Positions 28,698 through 37,913 of a stretch of 64,000 nucleotides of DNA are shown in pieces (the first letter of the stretch is position 1; each line of letters begins with the position of its first letter). The position numbers and the translations under genes were made by a program. Below the pieces are notes generated by a model. It searched no databases. It worked only from the letters and a program-made list of their open reading frames with translations, and had not been told where the DNA came from. Location: assembly GCF_014189455.1 (NCBI RefSeq), contig NZ_CP050296.1:6816001-6880000 (forward strand), written 5' to 3'. The stretch is from Mesorhizobium huakuii. GTDB taxonomy: Bacteria; Pseudomonadota; Alphaproteobacteria; Rhizobiales; Rhizobiaceae.

Positions 28698-29908
28698 CCG
28701 GCCTTCCTCTTCAACAGACCCTTGCCGAAGCTGAACAGCGACTTCGACTTGACCCCGGTCGCGACTGCCTCTTCCGGAAGGATGATCTTCTTCAAATCGT
28801 TGATGACATTGGCGTTCGGATCGATCTCGTGCAGGGGCACGCCGCGGTCGACCGCCTCGCGCACCAGCCGGTAGTTGTTGGAGATGCCACCGACGAAATG
28901 CTCACCTAGGATTTCCTGGACGTCCGCCTGCTTGATGCCATTGTCGAACATCTTCTGCTCGAAACGGTTGACGATGACGTTCGGCTTCACTTCCTTGCCG
29001 GCGGTCTCGTAGACCGCCTGGATCAGCCTTTGCGTGTGGCGCAGGCACGGCACCGTCATCTCGGCGACGATATAGAGCTTGTTGGAGCCAAGCAGCACGG
29101 TCTCCGTCCACGGAAACCAGGTGCGCGGCATGTCGATGACGACATTGTCGAAATAGGCCGAGACGAGATCCAGCATACGCACCACGACATCGGTCTTGAA
29201 CGAGCGCATCTCCGCAGGGTGCGTCGGTGCCGCCAGCACGCAAAGGCCGCTGGCATGCTTAGACAGCATCACATCGAGCAGTTGCCGGTCGAGACGTTCT
29301 GGCTGGTTCTCGATCTCGGTGATGTCGAAACGCGGCTCGAGGTCGAGATATTCGGCGCAGGCGCCCTGCTGGAAATTGAGGTCGACCACGCAGGTCGAGG
29401 CGCCGCGCGTCACCGAATGATGCAGTTGGAACGCGGTCTGCAGCGCCAGTGTCGTGGTGCCGACGCCGCCGGCGGCCGGCATGAAGGTGTAGATCTGCGA
29501 CTCGGTGTTTTCCTCACGCCCCGGCCCTTGCAGGGCCCGCACGACCGAGCGCACCAGATCGGCAGTGGTGATCGGCTTGACCAGGAAGTCCGCGACCTTG
29601 AGCTGCACCAGGATGCGCACGGCGGCGGCGTTGAACTCCTGGGTAACCACGACCACCGGCGCCTTGCCCTCCAGCCGGCGCATGATGCGCTGCAGCGACT
29701 CGACCTCCTCCAGCTTCGCCGCGTCCATGTCGACGATGATGGCGCCGAAATCCGTCTCCTGGATCTCGCCGCGCAGTTCGGTGACATTCTTTTCCACCGC
29801 CGAGAGCTGGATGATCTCGGAGGCGGCGAATGCGGTCCGCGTGTCCTGCACGAAAGTCCTGTCCGTCGATACGAGCAGGATTTTCCGGGTCTTGATGCCG
29901 TTTGCCAT
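28694..29908 (-). CDS. cpaE: tad pilus assembly protein CpaE (receiver-like plus MinD-like ATPase)
   Basis: A 404-residue protein with an N-terminal receiver-like domain (KILLVSTDRTFVQDTRTAF ... FLVKPITTADLVRSV) and a MinD/ParA-like ATPase domain. In other bacteria CpaE helps place the pilus apparatus at the pole. The deviant Walker A reads AAGGVGTTTLALQTA and lacks the signature lysine after VG, a common feature of CpaE. The receiver lacks an obvious phosphorylatable acidic cluster. It is separated from the small lipoprotein gene upstream by 36 bp. Confidence 0.93.
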   Translation of the reverse strand: MANGIKTRKILLVSTDRTFVQDTRTAFAASEIIQLSAVEKNVTELRGEIQETDFGAIIVDMDAAKLEEVESLQRIMRRLEGKAPVVVVTQEFNAAAVRILVQLKVADFLVKPITTADLVRSVVRALQGPGREENTESQIYTFMPAAGGVGTTTLALQTAFQLHHSVTRGASTCVVDLNFQQGACAEYLDLEPRFDITEIENQPERLDRQLLDVMLSKHASGLCVLAAPTHPAEMRSFKTDVVVRMLDLVSAYFDNVVIDMPRTWFPWTETVLLGSNKLYIVAEMTVPCLRHTQRLIQAVYETAGKEVKPNVIVNRFEQKMFDNGIKQADVQEILGEHFVGGISNNYRLVREAVDRGVPLHEIDPNANVINDLKKIILPEEAVATGVKSKSLFSFGKGLLKRKAG

Positions 29909-29944
29909 TTTTTGTCAGCCTGTGAGCTTGATCGCCCTTTGGGG

Positions 29945-30223
29945 TCAGTTGCCCGCGGTGCCCGTGGGCGTCTGAGATGCCTTCGCGCCCGCCGCCTGAT
30001 CGGGCGTGACAGGTCCGGTATCGCCACGCTTGGCAGGCACGAGAAGCCTGGTGTTCTGGACGCCGTATTTCCACGGGTCGACCATCTGCATGACGGTGTT
30101 GGCGGCCTGGGCGTTGCCGGCACCCGACGTCACCCCTTCGCTGCGGACATAATCGTCGCTGGTGCAGCCGCCGGCCAAACCGGCAAGAAGCAAGGTGACG
30201 CTCGATCTCAGGACCAGACGCAT
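29945..30223 (-). CDS. small lipoprotein of the tad/cpa cluster (CpaD position)
   Basis: A 92-residue lipoprotein starting MRLVLRSSVTLLLAGLAGGC, with the lipobox LAGGC. The rest is polar, contains DPWKYGVQNTRLLVPAKRGD, and ends in a Thr/Ala-rich tail. It occupies the place of cpaD between cpaC and cpaE, but is less than half the usual CpaD length and lacks recognisable CpaD features. It may act as a short pilotin-like partner of the CpaC secretin. The start lies four bases after the cpaC stop, so it is clearly in the operon. Confidence 0.8.
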   Translation of the reverse strand: MRLVLRSSVTLLLAGLAGGCTSDDYVRSEGVTSGAGNAQAANTVMQMVDPWKYGVQNTRLLVPAKRGDTGPVTPDQAAGAKASQTPTGTAGN

Positions 30224-30227
30224 GGCT

Positions 30228-31673
30228 TCAGTCCTTCGGCAGATCGAGGAAGTGCCCGACCGTGGTGGCGGGAGCGGTCCGTGCGGTGTTGCCATCGGCC
30301 AGCGCCAGCGCGCGGCCGCTGTCCGACGCCTTCACTTCCTCGGTGTTGTTGAGGAAATAGTCGGCATTGCTGGCCGGCTGGGTGCCGTCGGTCGGCTCGG
30401 CCATCTTCTTCGACGGATCGACCGGCTTGACCAGATAGGGCGTGACGATGATGACCAGATCGGTCTCGCGCCGCTGGTAGGATTTCGACGAGAACAGCGC
30501 CCCGAGCACCGGCATCTTGCCGAGGCCGGGAATGCGCGACGTGGTGATGTCGTTTTGCGACTGCAGCAGTCCCGCGATCATGAAGCTCTGGCCGTTCTTG
30601 AGATCGACCGACGTCCTGGCGCGGCGCACGATGAAGCCCGGCACGGAGATAGTGCCGATGTTGTAGGAGGACGACGCATCGATCGAAGAGACTTCCGGCG
30701 CGATGTCGAGGCTCACCAGCCCGTCTTTGAGCACGGTCGGCGTGAAGTCCAGGCTGACGCCGTATTTCTTGTAGGTGACGGAGATCTTGCCGTTGTCTTC
30801 CGAGACCGGGATCGGGAATTCGCCGCCGGCCAGGAAGCTCGCCGTCTGACCGGAACGGGCGATCAGGTTCGGTTCGGCCAGCCGTCGGGCAAGGCCGCGC
30901 TCTTCCAGCGCCTTGATGGCGATATCGACCGACGCACCGTTCGACAGCAGCCGGCCGATGATTTCGCCGGTCCCTGCCGCCGGCACGGTCCCCGGATCGA
31001 TGGTGACGTCGCGCCCGCCCAGGCCATAGGCGAAATTGGCGCTGTATTTGGCGCCGAGATCCTGGCCGGCCTGGCGGTTGATCTCGACAAAGCGGACGTT
31101 GAGCTGAACCTGCTGCGAGGACGAGATGTTGACCGAGTTGATCACTTCCTCATTGCCGGAAAAGCGGCTGGCGATCTTGCTTGCCTTGTCCGCCGCCACC
31201 GCGTCATCGGCTTCGCCCGACAGCACGACGCGGCCATTGGCCGAGCCGACCTTGATCTTGGCGTCCGGCACGCTGGCGCGGATGGTGCTGGCCAGCTGGT
31301 CGGTGTCGAGCGTCACCTCGATGTCGATGGTGCCGACAAGCTGCTTTTTGTCGTCGAACAGCGCAATACCGGTGGTGCCGAGATTGTTGCCCAGCACATA
31401 GAAGGATTTGTCGGTCAGCGGATTGACGTTGGCGATCTCCGGATCGCCGATGACGATCTGGTAGAAGGCGGCACTCGTCACGATCGTCTTGGGCTTGCCC
31501 TTGGCTACCTTGATCGACGCGTTCTTGGTCGACGAGACATAGACCACATCATTGTCCGCCTTGGCCGCGCCGGGCAAGGTGAGCATCCCGCCCGCAGCCA
31601 GAGCAACCGCCATCGCCAGGATGCGCACGAAGCGCAGCCGGCCCGTCATTCGATATAGGGTACGCATCAACAT
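30228..31673 (-). CDS. cpaC: tad pilus outer-membrane secretin CpaC/RcpA
   Basis: A 481-residue secretin that forms the outer-membrane pore for the pilus. A signal peptide lies in residues 1-40 (basic start, then ILAMAVALAAGGMLTLPGA). The N domain holds NASIKVAKGKPKTIV and the BON-like part SVPDAKIKVGSANGRVVL. The secretin core shows ARRLAEPNLIARSGQTASFL, GGEFPIPV and LVIIVTPYLVKPVD. The ATG at 31673 is preferred to upstream in-frame codons because it precedes the signal peptide closely; an ATG at 31667 is also possible. Confidence 0.94.
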   Translation of the reverse strand: MLMRTLYRMTGRLRFVRILAMAVALAAGGMLTLPGAAKADNDVVYVSSTKNASIKVAKGKPKTIVTSAAFYQIVIGDPEIANVNPLTDKSFYVLGNNLGTTGIALFDDKKQLVGTIDIEVTLDTDQLASTIRASVPDAKIKVGSANGRVVLSGEADDAVAADKASKIASRFSGNEEVINSVNISSSQQVQLNVRFVEINRQAGQDLGAKYSANFAYGLGGRDVTIDPGTVPAAGTGEIIGRLLSNGASVDIAIKALEERGLARRLAEPNLIARSGQTASFLAGGEFPIPVSEDNGKISVTYKKYGVSLDFTPTVLKDGLVSLDIAPEVSSIDASSSYNIGTISVPGFIVRRARTSVDLKNGQSFMIAGLLQSQNDITTSRIPGLGKMPVLGALFSSKSYQRRETDLVIIVTPYLVKPVDPSKKMAEPTDGTQPASNADYFLNNTEEVKASDSGRALALADGNTARTAPATTVGHFLDLPKD

Positions 31674-31703
31674 TGCCCTGTCCCGTCCGGTCCCCACCGG
31701 CCT

Positions 31704-32630
31704 TTACTTCTGGTCCCGCGCAGGAACCTGATATTCCTCGGCCTTCGTGCCGCGCGTCACGACGATTGTCTTGAATTTCGGCTTCTCCGGCTCCTTGGTC
31801 ATCGCATCGAACAGCGAGCCGGCCGCCGCCTGAGCCTTGGCCGCCACCGATCCGCCGAAGGAAGAGATGGTGGTGACGCCGTTCTTGCCATCGCCGCCTT
31901 CGCCCGCGGAACGAAGCGACAGCGACAGCGTGCCAACGGTGCGGGCAAGCGCCACTTTCTGCGCACCTTCGGTCGTCACCTCGATGGTCACCGAATTGGA
32001 GATCTGTGGCGTCGTCTGGCGCACATCGGCACCCTGGCCGACGCTCAGTACCTTGGCGTCGGCAACGACGATCTCGGAGGTGACGGTCGACCCGGCCGCC
32101 CCTTGCGCGTTCTTGGCGACTTCCTGGATTTCGCCGGCATCGCGCGTCAGCACGACATCGACGCGGTCGCCCGGCGTGACGAAGCCGCCGACACCGGCGA
32201 TCTCATCGGTGCGGATGGTGACCGCCCGCATTCCGGGGGTCATCATGTTGGAGAGCGTCGCGCGGCCATTTGGCCCCGACAGCTTGGTCAGCAGCACCGG
32301 TTCGTTGACCTCGATCGGCGAGAGCACGACGCGGCTGCCTTCGCCGAGCAATCCGTCGATCGTCGGGAAGGCGCCCTGCGGCAGGGAATCCTGCGGCCAC
32401 GGGATTTCGCTGAGCTTGGCGCGGTCGAGTTCCATGCCGTAGCGCAACGGCGCGTTCGCCACCACGATGGTCTTGAACTCGATCCTGGGCGGTGCCGGAG
32501 CGGCGATCGACGCCGTCTTCTCCTCGGCATTGGGCTTGGCCTGGCTCTTGACCCAGAAATCCGCGGCAAAGATCGAGATCGCGCCGAAAACGGCAGCGAT
32601 GCCGATCATCGTTATGGCCTTGCCCCTCAC
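31704..32630 (-). CDS. cpaB: tad pilus assembly protein CpaB/RcpC
   Basis: A 308-residue periplasmic protein with one N-terminal hydrophobic segment (ITMIGIAAVFGAISIFAA) and a SAF domain (VVANAPLRYGMELDRAKLSE), followed by the RcpC/CpaB region MTPGMRAVTIRTDE and GGFVTPGDRVDVVLTR. Its role is to support the CpaC secretin channel. The start is a GTG at 32630. It is the first gene of the cluster here; about 228 bp upstream separate it from divergent parE and must hold the operon promoter. Pilin, prepilin peptidase and cpaA-type genes are not in this window. Confidence 0.93.
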   Translation of the reverse strand: MRGKAITMIGIAAVFGAISIFAADFWVKSQAKPNAEEKTASIAAPAPPRIEFKTIVVANAPLRYGMELDRAKLSEIPWPQDSLPQGAFPTIDGLLGEGSRVVLSPIEVNEPVLLTKLSGPNGRATLSNMMTPGMRAVTIRTDEIAGVGGFVTPGDRVDVVLTRDAGEIQEVAKNAQGAAGSTVTSEIVVADAKVLSVGQGADVRQTTPQISNSVTIEVTTEGAQKVALARTVGTLSLSLRSAGEGGDGKNGVTTISSFGGSVAAKAQAAAGSLFDAMTKEPEKPKFKTIVVTRGTKAEEYQVPARDQK

Positions 32631-32858
32631 GCCGAAACCCCTGATGCCTGCAGTTTCTTGTTATGTTGGGCTCACGCTAGGCCGCTTTGTTAAAGAATCA
32701 GGAATGCAGAACGGTGGTATTGGACCTATTTCCGCCGGCTTGGTTATCGAATGGTTTTAGGATATGAGGGGTCAAATCCCCGAACGTAACAGGAACCTCC
32801 GTCGCTTGGCGCCGCAAAGCGTGGCAGTATCGACGGGTGATTCGCAGCATCGGACCCG

Positions 32859-34925
32859 ATGGCAGGCATGGACGACAACAACGATCTCTTCGGCAATATC
32901 GACAAGCAACCACAGCCTGTTCGTACACCCGCGCGCCCGGCGGATCCGCTGGTGCAGGCAGCGGCCAAGCGCCCGGCCGCGACCAAAGATGGCAGCGAGG
33001 GCTATAGTGCCGCCGACATCGAGGTGCTTGAAGGCCTGGAGCCGGTACGCCGCCGGCCGGGCATGTATATTGGCGGCACCGACGACAAGGCGATGCACCA
33101 TCTGTTCGCCGAGGTCATCGACAATTCCATGGACGAGGCGGTTGCCGGCCATGCCACCTTCATCGACGTCGAGCTTTCGGCCGACGGGTTCCTGACCGTT
33201 ACCGACAATGGCCGCGGCATCCCGGTCGATCCGCATCCGAAATACAAGAAGCCGGCGCTCGAAGTCATTATGACGACGCTGCATTCGGGCGGCAAATTCG
33301 ACTCCAAGGTTTACGAGACCTCGGGCGGCCTGCACGGCGTCGGCGTCTCCGTCGTCAACGCGCTGTCGGACCATCTCGAGGTCGAAGTCGCGCGAGGCCG
33401 CCAGCTCTACCGCCAAAGATTCTCGCGCGGCATCCCCGTAAGCGGTCTGGAGCACCTCGGCGAAGTCCATAACCGCCGCGGCACCAAGACCCGCTTCCAT
33501 CCCGACGAGCAGATCTTCGGCAAGGGCTGCGCCTTCGAGCCGGCTCGGCTCTATCGCATGACGCGTTCGAAGGCCTATCTCTTCGGCGGCGTCGAAATCC
33601 GCTGGACCTGCGATCCCTCCCTGATCAAGGACAAGGACCCGACGCCGGCCAAGGCTGAGTTCCATTTTCCGGGCGGCCTGAAGGATTATCTCAAGGCGTC
33701 GCTCGGCGACGATTTCCAGGTGACGCGCGAAATTTTCGCGGGAAAAAGCGAAAAGCAGGGCGGCCATGGCTCGCTGGAATGGGCGGTGACCTGGTTCGGC
33801 GGCGACGGCTTCATCAATTCCTACTGCAACACCATCCCGACGGCTGAAGGCGGCACCCACGAGGCCGGATTCCGCAACGTGCTGACGCGCGGCTTGCGCG
33901 CCTATGCCGATCTCGTCGGCAACAAGCGTGCCTCCGTCGTCACCTCCGAAGACGTCATGATCTCGGCGGCCGGCATGCTGTCGGTGTTCATCCGCGAGCC
34001 GGAGTTCGTCGGCCAGACCAAGGACAGGCTGGCAACGATCGAGGCGATCCGCATTGTCGAGACCGCGATCCGCGATCCGTTCGACCATTGGCTGGCCGAC
34101 AATCCGCAGGAAGCTTCGAAGCTGCTCGATTGGGTGATCGCGCGCGCCGACGAGCGGGTGCGCCGCCGCCAGGAAAAGGAGGTGTCGCGCAAGAGCGCGG
34201 TGCGCAAGCTCAGGCTGCCGGGCAAGCTCGCCGACTGCACGCAGAACGCCGCGGCAGGCGCCGAACTCTTCATCGTCGAAGGCGACTCGGCCGGCGGCTC
34301 GGCCAAGCAGGCGCGCGACCGTGCCAGCCAGGCGGTGCTGCCATTGCGCGGCAAAATCCTCAACGTCGCCAGTGCCGGCAACGACAAGCTGGCCGCCAAC
34401 CAGCAGATATCGGACCTGATCCAAGCGCTCGGCTGCGGTACGCGCTCAAAATACCGAGACGAGGATCTGCGCTACGACCGCGTGATCATCATGACCGACG
34501 CCGACGTCGACGGCGCCCACATCGCCTCGCTGCTGATCACCTTCTTCTATCAGGAAATGCCGGCGCTTGTGCGTGGCGGTCATCTCTACCTGGCGGTGCC
34601 GCCGCTTTACTCGATCCGCCAAGGCGGGAAGGTTGCGTACGCCCGCGACGACGCGCACAAGGACGAGCTCCTGCGCACCGAATTCACCGGGCGCGGCAAG
34701 GTCGAGCTTGGCCGCTTCAAGGGTCTGGGCGAAATGATGGCCTCGCAGCTCAAGGAGACCACCATGGATCCGAGGAAGCGCACGCTGCTCAGGGTCGATG
34801 TGAACGAAATCGATTCAGCCACCAAGGATAGGGTCGATGAGCTGATGGGCACCAAGCCGGAAGCCCGCTTCCGCTTCATCCAGGAACGTGCCGAATTCGC
34901 CGAAACGGAAGTGCTGGATATCTAG
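32859..34925 (+). CDS. parE: DNA topoisomerase IV subunit B
   Basis: A 688-residue type IIA topoisomerase subunit that, with ParC, unlinks daughter chromosomes. The GHKL ATPase site is clear ([40 protein letters not shown]). The TOPRIM domain has [18 protein letters not shown] and [13 protein letters not shown]. The ATLLS-type end [14 protein letters not shown] is intact. ParE rather than GyrB is favoured by the length and the lack of a long insert in the TOPRIM domain. An N-terminal extension of about 50 residues before the ATPase is poorly conserved. It is divergent from cpaB. Confidence 0.93.
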   Translation: MAGMDDNNDLFGNIDKQPQPVRTPARPADPLVQAAAKRPAATKDGSEGYSAADIEVLEGLEPVRRRPGMYIGGTDDKAMHHLFAEVIDNSMDEAVAGHATFIDVELSADGFLTVTDNGRGIPVDPHPKYKKPALEVIMTTLHSGGKFDSKVYETSGGLHGVGVSVVNALSDHLEVEVARGRQLYRQRFSRGIPVSGLEHLGEVHNRRGTKTRFHPDEQIFGKGCAFEPARLYRMTRSKAYLFGGVEIRWTCDPSLIKDKDPTPAKAEFHFPGGLKDYLKASLGDDFQVTREIFAGKSEKQGGHGSLEWAVTWFGGDGFINSYCNTIPTAEGGTHEAGFRNVLTRGLRAYADLVGNKRASVVTSEDVMISAAGMLSVFIREPEFVGQTKDRLATIEAIRIVETAIRDPFDHWLADNPQEASKLLDWVIARADERVRRRQEKEVSRKSAVRKLRLPGKLADCTQNAAAGAELFIVEGDSAGGSAKQARDRASQAVLPLRGKILNVASAGNDKLAANQQISDLIQALGCGTRSKYRDEDLRYDRVIIMTDADVDGAHIASLLITFFYQEMPALVRGGHLYLAVPPLYSIRQGGKVAYARDDAHKDELLRTEFTGRGKVELGRFKGLGEMMASQLKETTMDPRKRTLLRVDVNEIDSATKDRVDELMGTKPEARFRFIQERAEFAETEVLDI

Positions 34926-34969
34926 CCGTCTGCCGGTCCATAACAGGCTCAACTTGCGGAGACGAGCAT

Positions 34970-37039
34970 GTGACCGGCGCCTGGCTGAAAGCCTATTTCG
35001 AAACGAGCCTGGCCGGACTGACGCAACCGACGCGCTCGGACTGGATTTTCGCCCTTAGAACTGTGTCGGCCGGCCTGATCGCGCTTCTCGCTGCCTACGC
35101 CCTCAAGCTCGACCATCCGCAATGGGCGATGATGACGGTGTTCATCGTCGCCCAGCCGGTTGCCGGCATGGTGCTGGCGAAAGGTTTTTACCGGTTGCTC
35201 GGCACGCTCGCCGGTGGCGTTGCGGCGATCGGCATCACCACGGTGTTCGGCACCAATCCATGGGTGCTGGTGACAGTGCTCGCCGTCTGGATCGGCATCT
35301 GCACTCTGGTCTCTTCGCTGCTGCGCAATCCCGAAGCCTATGGTGCCGCACTTGCCGGCTACACCGCCATGATCATCGGCCTGCCTGCCTTCGGACAGCC
35401 GCATCTGGTCGTCGATCTCGCTGTCGCGCGTTGCGCGGAAATCGTGCTTGGGATCGTCTGCGCCGGCGTGACCAGCCGGCTGATCCTGCCGAAACTCGCC
35501 AGTGATGCCATCATCTCGCGGCTGAAACGCTGCATTCTCGATCTCGCCACCTATGCCGGCGGTGCGTTTTCCGGTGGTGATCCGGCAACGCTCGCCGGCC
35601 TGCACCGGAAACTGATCGCCGACACCCAGACGCTTGGCGAGATGCGCGCCTATGCCAGGCTCGAAGCGCCGAGCTTCGCACCGCGCGCCCATCCGGTCCG
35701 GCGCACGATCGGGCAACTGCTCTCGGCCCTGTCGGCGGCCCGTGCGCTGCATTCGCACGCCGCTCCGAAGAACGCGGCCCTTATCCCGGTGCGCTCGGAA
35801 TTGCAGGCGCTTGTGAGCGAGCTAGCCGCCAAGCCCAGCGCCTTGGATGACACCACGCCCTGGGCGGCACGCCTCGACGCCATCTCGGCCAAGGCCCGGC
35901 AAATGCCAGATGCCACGACCGATCAGGGCGACGACAGGGTCGGCACCATCACCCGCCTCACCATCGCCGCCGATTTCGCCGAAGCGCTGAAGCAGGTGCT
36001 ACGCGGGCTCGACGCACTGCGCGCGCCGGTCACGCGCCGGCCGGGTCCCGGCAGCCGGCAGCCTGCCCTGGTGGTGCATCGCGACTATCCCGGCGCGGCG
36101 CGCAATGCCATCCGCGCCGCCCTTGCCACACTGCTGGTCGCGGCGTTCTGGCTGACGACGAAATGGTCGGAAGCGGCCGGCACCGTCATTCTCGTTGCCG
36201 TCGTGTCGAGCCTGTTTGCCGCTCGCCCCGACCCTGTGCAGGTGTCCTGGGGCTTCTTCAAGGGAACGTTGCTCGCTTTGCCCTTCGCCTTCCTCGTCGG
36301 CCAGATCGCATTGCCTGCCCTGCCCGGCTTCGGCTGGTTCGTCCTGTTTGTCGTGCCTATTCTGGTGCCGACGGCACTGGGCATGGCCAATCCGCGCTAT
36401 GTCGGGATAGCCACGGCCTTCGCCATCAACTTCCTAGCCTTCCTCAGCCCGCATCAGGCGATGACCTACGATCCCGGCCCCTTCTTCGCCGGCTCGGCGT
36501 CGGTGCTGGTCGGCATCCTGCTGGCAATCGGCGTCTTCATTGTCGTGCTACCCGCAGATCCGTGGCTCGCAGCCAATCGTATCGTGCGCGCCATGCGCGA
36601 GGATCTGGCGCGGCTTTGCCTGCACGAGCGCGTGCCGAGGCGTTCGGCCTTCGAGAGCCTCGCCTATGATCGGATCAACCAGCTGATGCCGCTGGTGCAG
36701 AATTCCGGCAGGAAGGGCGAGGCGGTGCTGGGTGGCGGCGTCGCCGCAGTCACGGTCGGCCTGGAGATCCTGCGGCTGCGCGATGCCAGCCAAAACCACG
36801 CCATCCCGTCCGAAACCACACTTTCGATCGCCAATTTCCTGAGGGGATTGGCACGCGAACTGCTCTTCCGCGCCCCTGGCGATCCGCAAACAGCGACCAT
36901 CGCCGTCGCCCGGCAGTATGCCGCGGGCATCGCCCAGCGAAACGCCACCGGCGAAATGCTGCAGATCGCGGCATCACTGCGCATCATTGCCGCAGCGATG
37001 GAGGATTTTCCGGATTTTTTCACTAAAAACAGGTCTTAG
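34970..37039 (+). CDS. FUSC-family membrane transporter (aromatic acid exporter-like)
   Basis: A 689-residue inner-membrane protein with two membrane clusters (residues 15-180 and about 375-525) separated by soluble regions, the layout of YccS/AaeB-type FUSC proteins. It starts with the conserved RTVSAGLIALLAAYAL and KLDHPQWAMMTVFIVAQP; the second cluster begins at NAIRAALATLLVAAFWLTTKW. Related proteins export p-hydroxybenzoate and similar aromatic acids with a MFP partner, but no MFP gene lies beside it. The GTG at 34970 is used as the start. It follows parE by 44 bp. Confidence 0.85.
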   Translation: MTGAWLKAYFETSLAGLTQPTRSDWIFALRTVSAGLIALLAAYALKLDHPQWAMMTVFIVAQPVAGMVLAKGFYRLLGTLAGGVAAIGITTVFGTNPWVLVTVLAVWIGICTLVSSLLRNPEAYGAALAGYTAMIIGLPAFGQPHLVVDLAVARCAEIVLGIVCAGVTSRLILPKLASDAIISRLKRCILDLATYAGGAFSGGDPATLAGLHRKLIADTQTLGEMRAYARLEAPSFAPRAHPVRRTIGQLLSALSAARALHSHAAPKNAALIPVRSELQALVSELAAKPSALDDTTPWAARLDAISAKARQMPDATTDQGDDRVGTITRLTIAADFAEALKQVLRGLDALRAPVTRRPGPGSRQPALVVHRDYPGAARNAIRAALATLLVAAFWLTTKWSEAAGTVILVAVVSSLFAARPDPVQVSWGFFKGTLLALPFAFLVGQIALPALPGFGWFVLFVVPILVPTALGMANPRYVGIATAFAINFLAFLSPHQAMTYDPGPFFAGSASVLVGILLAIGVFIVVLPADPWLAANRIVRAMREDLARLCLHERVPRRSAFESLAYDRINQLMPLVQNSGRKGEAVLGGGVAAVTVGLEILRLRDASQNHAIPSETTLSIANFLRGLARELLFRAPGDPQTATIAVARQYAAGIAQRNATGEMLQIAASLRIIAAAMEDFPDFFTKNRS

Positions 37040-37046
37040 ACGAATG

Positions 37047-37535
37047 TCATTGCGGGCTAGACCCGCGCATCGGTGTCACGGTCTGGGCCGGCTTTGATTC
37101 ATCGCCAAGGTCAACTTTGAAGTGCCCCGCGACTCGCAGGATAAGGCTCGAAATGTCCTCTATGGCTTTCTGAAGCTTTGCCTTTTCGGGCGCACGGGGT
37201 ATCTGACCAGAAGGCAAAGTATATCTGAAAGTGGTCGCATAGGCCTCCAGCCAAACGAGTGACTTCAACTCTGCTTTCTCAGCGTTATCGTCTGGAAATC
37301 GCCTTACAATCTTGTCGAGCTGGTGGGCATCGTGACGTTCTATGTGAATAGCCTCTGAAGTCGCGAGTGCCCGGATGATCTGCTCAATCGCCTGCTGGCT
37401 GAGATAGGCTGCGTTGCGGGATCCTGATGCAGCAAGGATATGCGCATCCCGGATACACCCGTTCGCCAACCGAAGCGCGCTGGCGATGGTCCACTGGTCA
37501 GACATCCAATCGACGTCCGTCCCGGGCGACGTCAT
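37047..37535 (-). CDS. HEPN-domain protein of an MNT-HEPN toxin-antitoxin pair
   Basis: A 162-residue all-helical protein of HEPN type, the likely toxin (RNase) partner. The core runs WTIASALRLANGCIRDAHIL, SRNAAYLSQQAIEQIIRAL and ERHDAHQLDKIVRRF, typical of minimal-nucleotidyltransferase-linked HEPN proteins. The RNase motif R-x4-6-H is not convincing in this copy: near HIERHDAHQLD the spacing is shorter, so catalysis is uncertain. The ATG at 37535 overlaps the nucleotidyltransferase stop by four bases (ATGA), so the two are coupled. Its frame is open further upstream but through the partner gene. Confidence 0.75.
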   Translation of the reverse strand: MTSPGTDVDWMSDQWTIASALRLANGCIRDAHILAASGSRNAAYLSQQAIEQIIRALATSEAIHIERHDAHQLDKIVRRFPDDNAEKAELKSLVWLEAYATTFRYTLPSGQIPRAPEKAKLQKAIEDISSLILRVAGHFKVDLGDESKPAQTVTPMRGSSPQ

Positions 37536-37837
37536 AGGCGATCGTGTTTCGCAGAATCCCAGCTCGCAGCCAAAGCACTCGATGTGGTGGACAGGATTGT
37601 CGCAGGAATTCCGAGTTCGTGTTGAATCGCCCAACCGATCAGTGGGTCCAGCAGTTCCGGTCTGGCATCATCCGGCAAAGCAACGAGAATATCCCAGTCG
37701 CTGTCAGGTCGATTGTCGCCCCGGGCCCGGCTGCCGAACAGCCAGATGGAATCGGGGTTCAGACGAACCCTGATTTCATCAATCAGCGGCCGAATCTCGA
37801 CCGGTACCGTCAGGCGCGTTGAAGATGGATGGCGCAT
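37532..37837 (-). CDS. minimal nucleotidyltransferase (MNT) of an MNT-HEPN pair
   Basis: A 101-residue nucleotidyltransferase-fold protein. The catalytic signature WLFGSRARGDNRPDSDWDIL gives GSxARG and the DxD metal site. MNT antitoxins of this family can AMPylate or otherwise neutralise the HEPN toxin. The ATG at 37837 (MRHPSSTRL) is chosen because the domain starts about 15 residues later; longer in-frame codons upstream look non-coding. Upstream, DUF2336 is encoded on the same strand and ends 77 bp further downstream of that start, so the promoter is probably in this gap. Confidence 0.78.
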   Translation of the reverse strand: MRHPSSTRLTVPVEIRPLIDEIRVRLNPDSIWLFGSRARGDNRPDSDWDILVALPDDARPELLDPLIGWAIQHELGIPATILSTTSSALAASWDSAKHDRL

Positions 37838-37913
37838 GCTTGAAACATAGTACCGATTTTTTGCGCCGACAACGCAAGCATCAAGACCATCCGGCCGTTC
37901 GAAAGGTATCGAG

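Noticed and set aside
32772..34424. A 550-codon minus-strand frame opposite parE
   Set aside because: Antisense shadow of parE without any domain.
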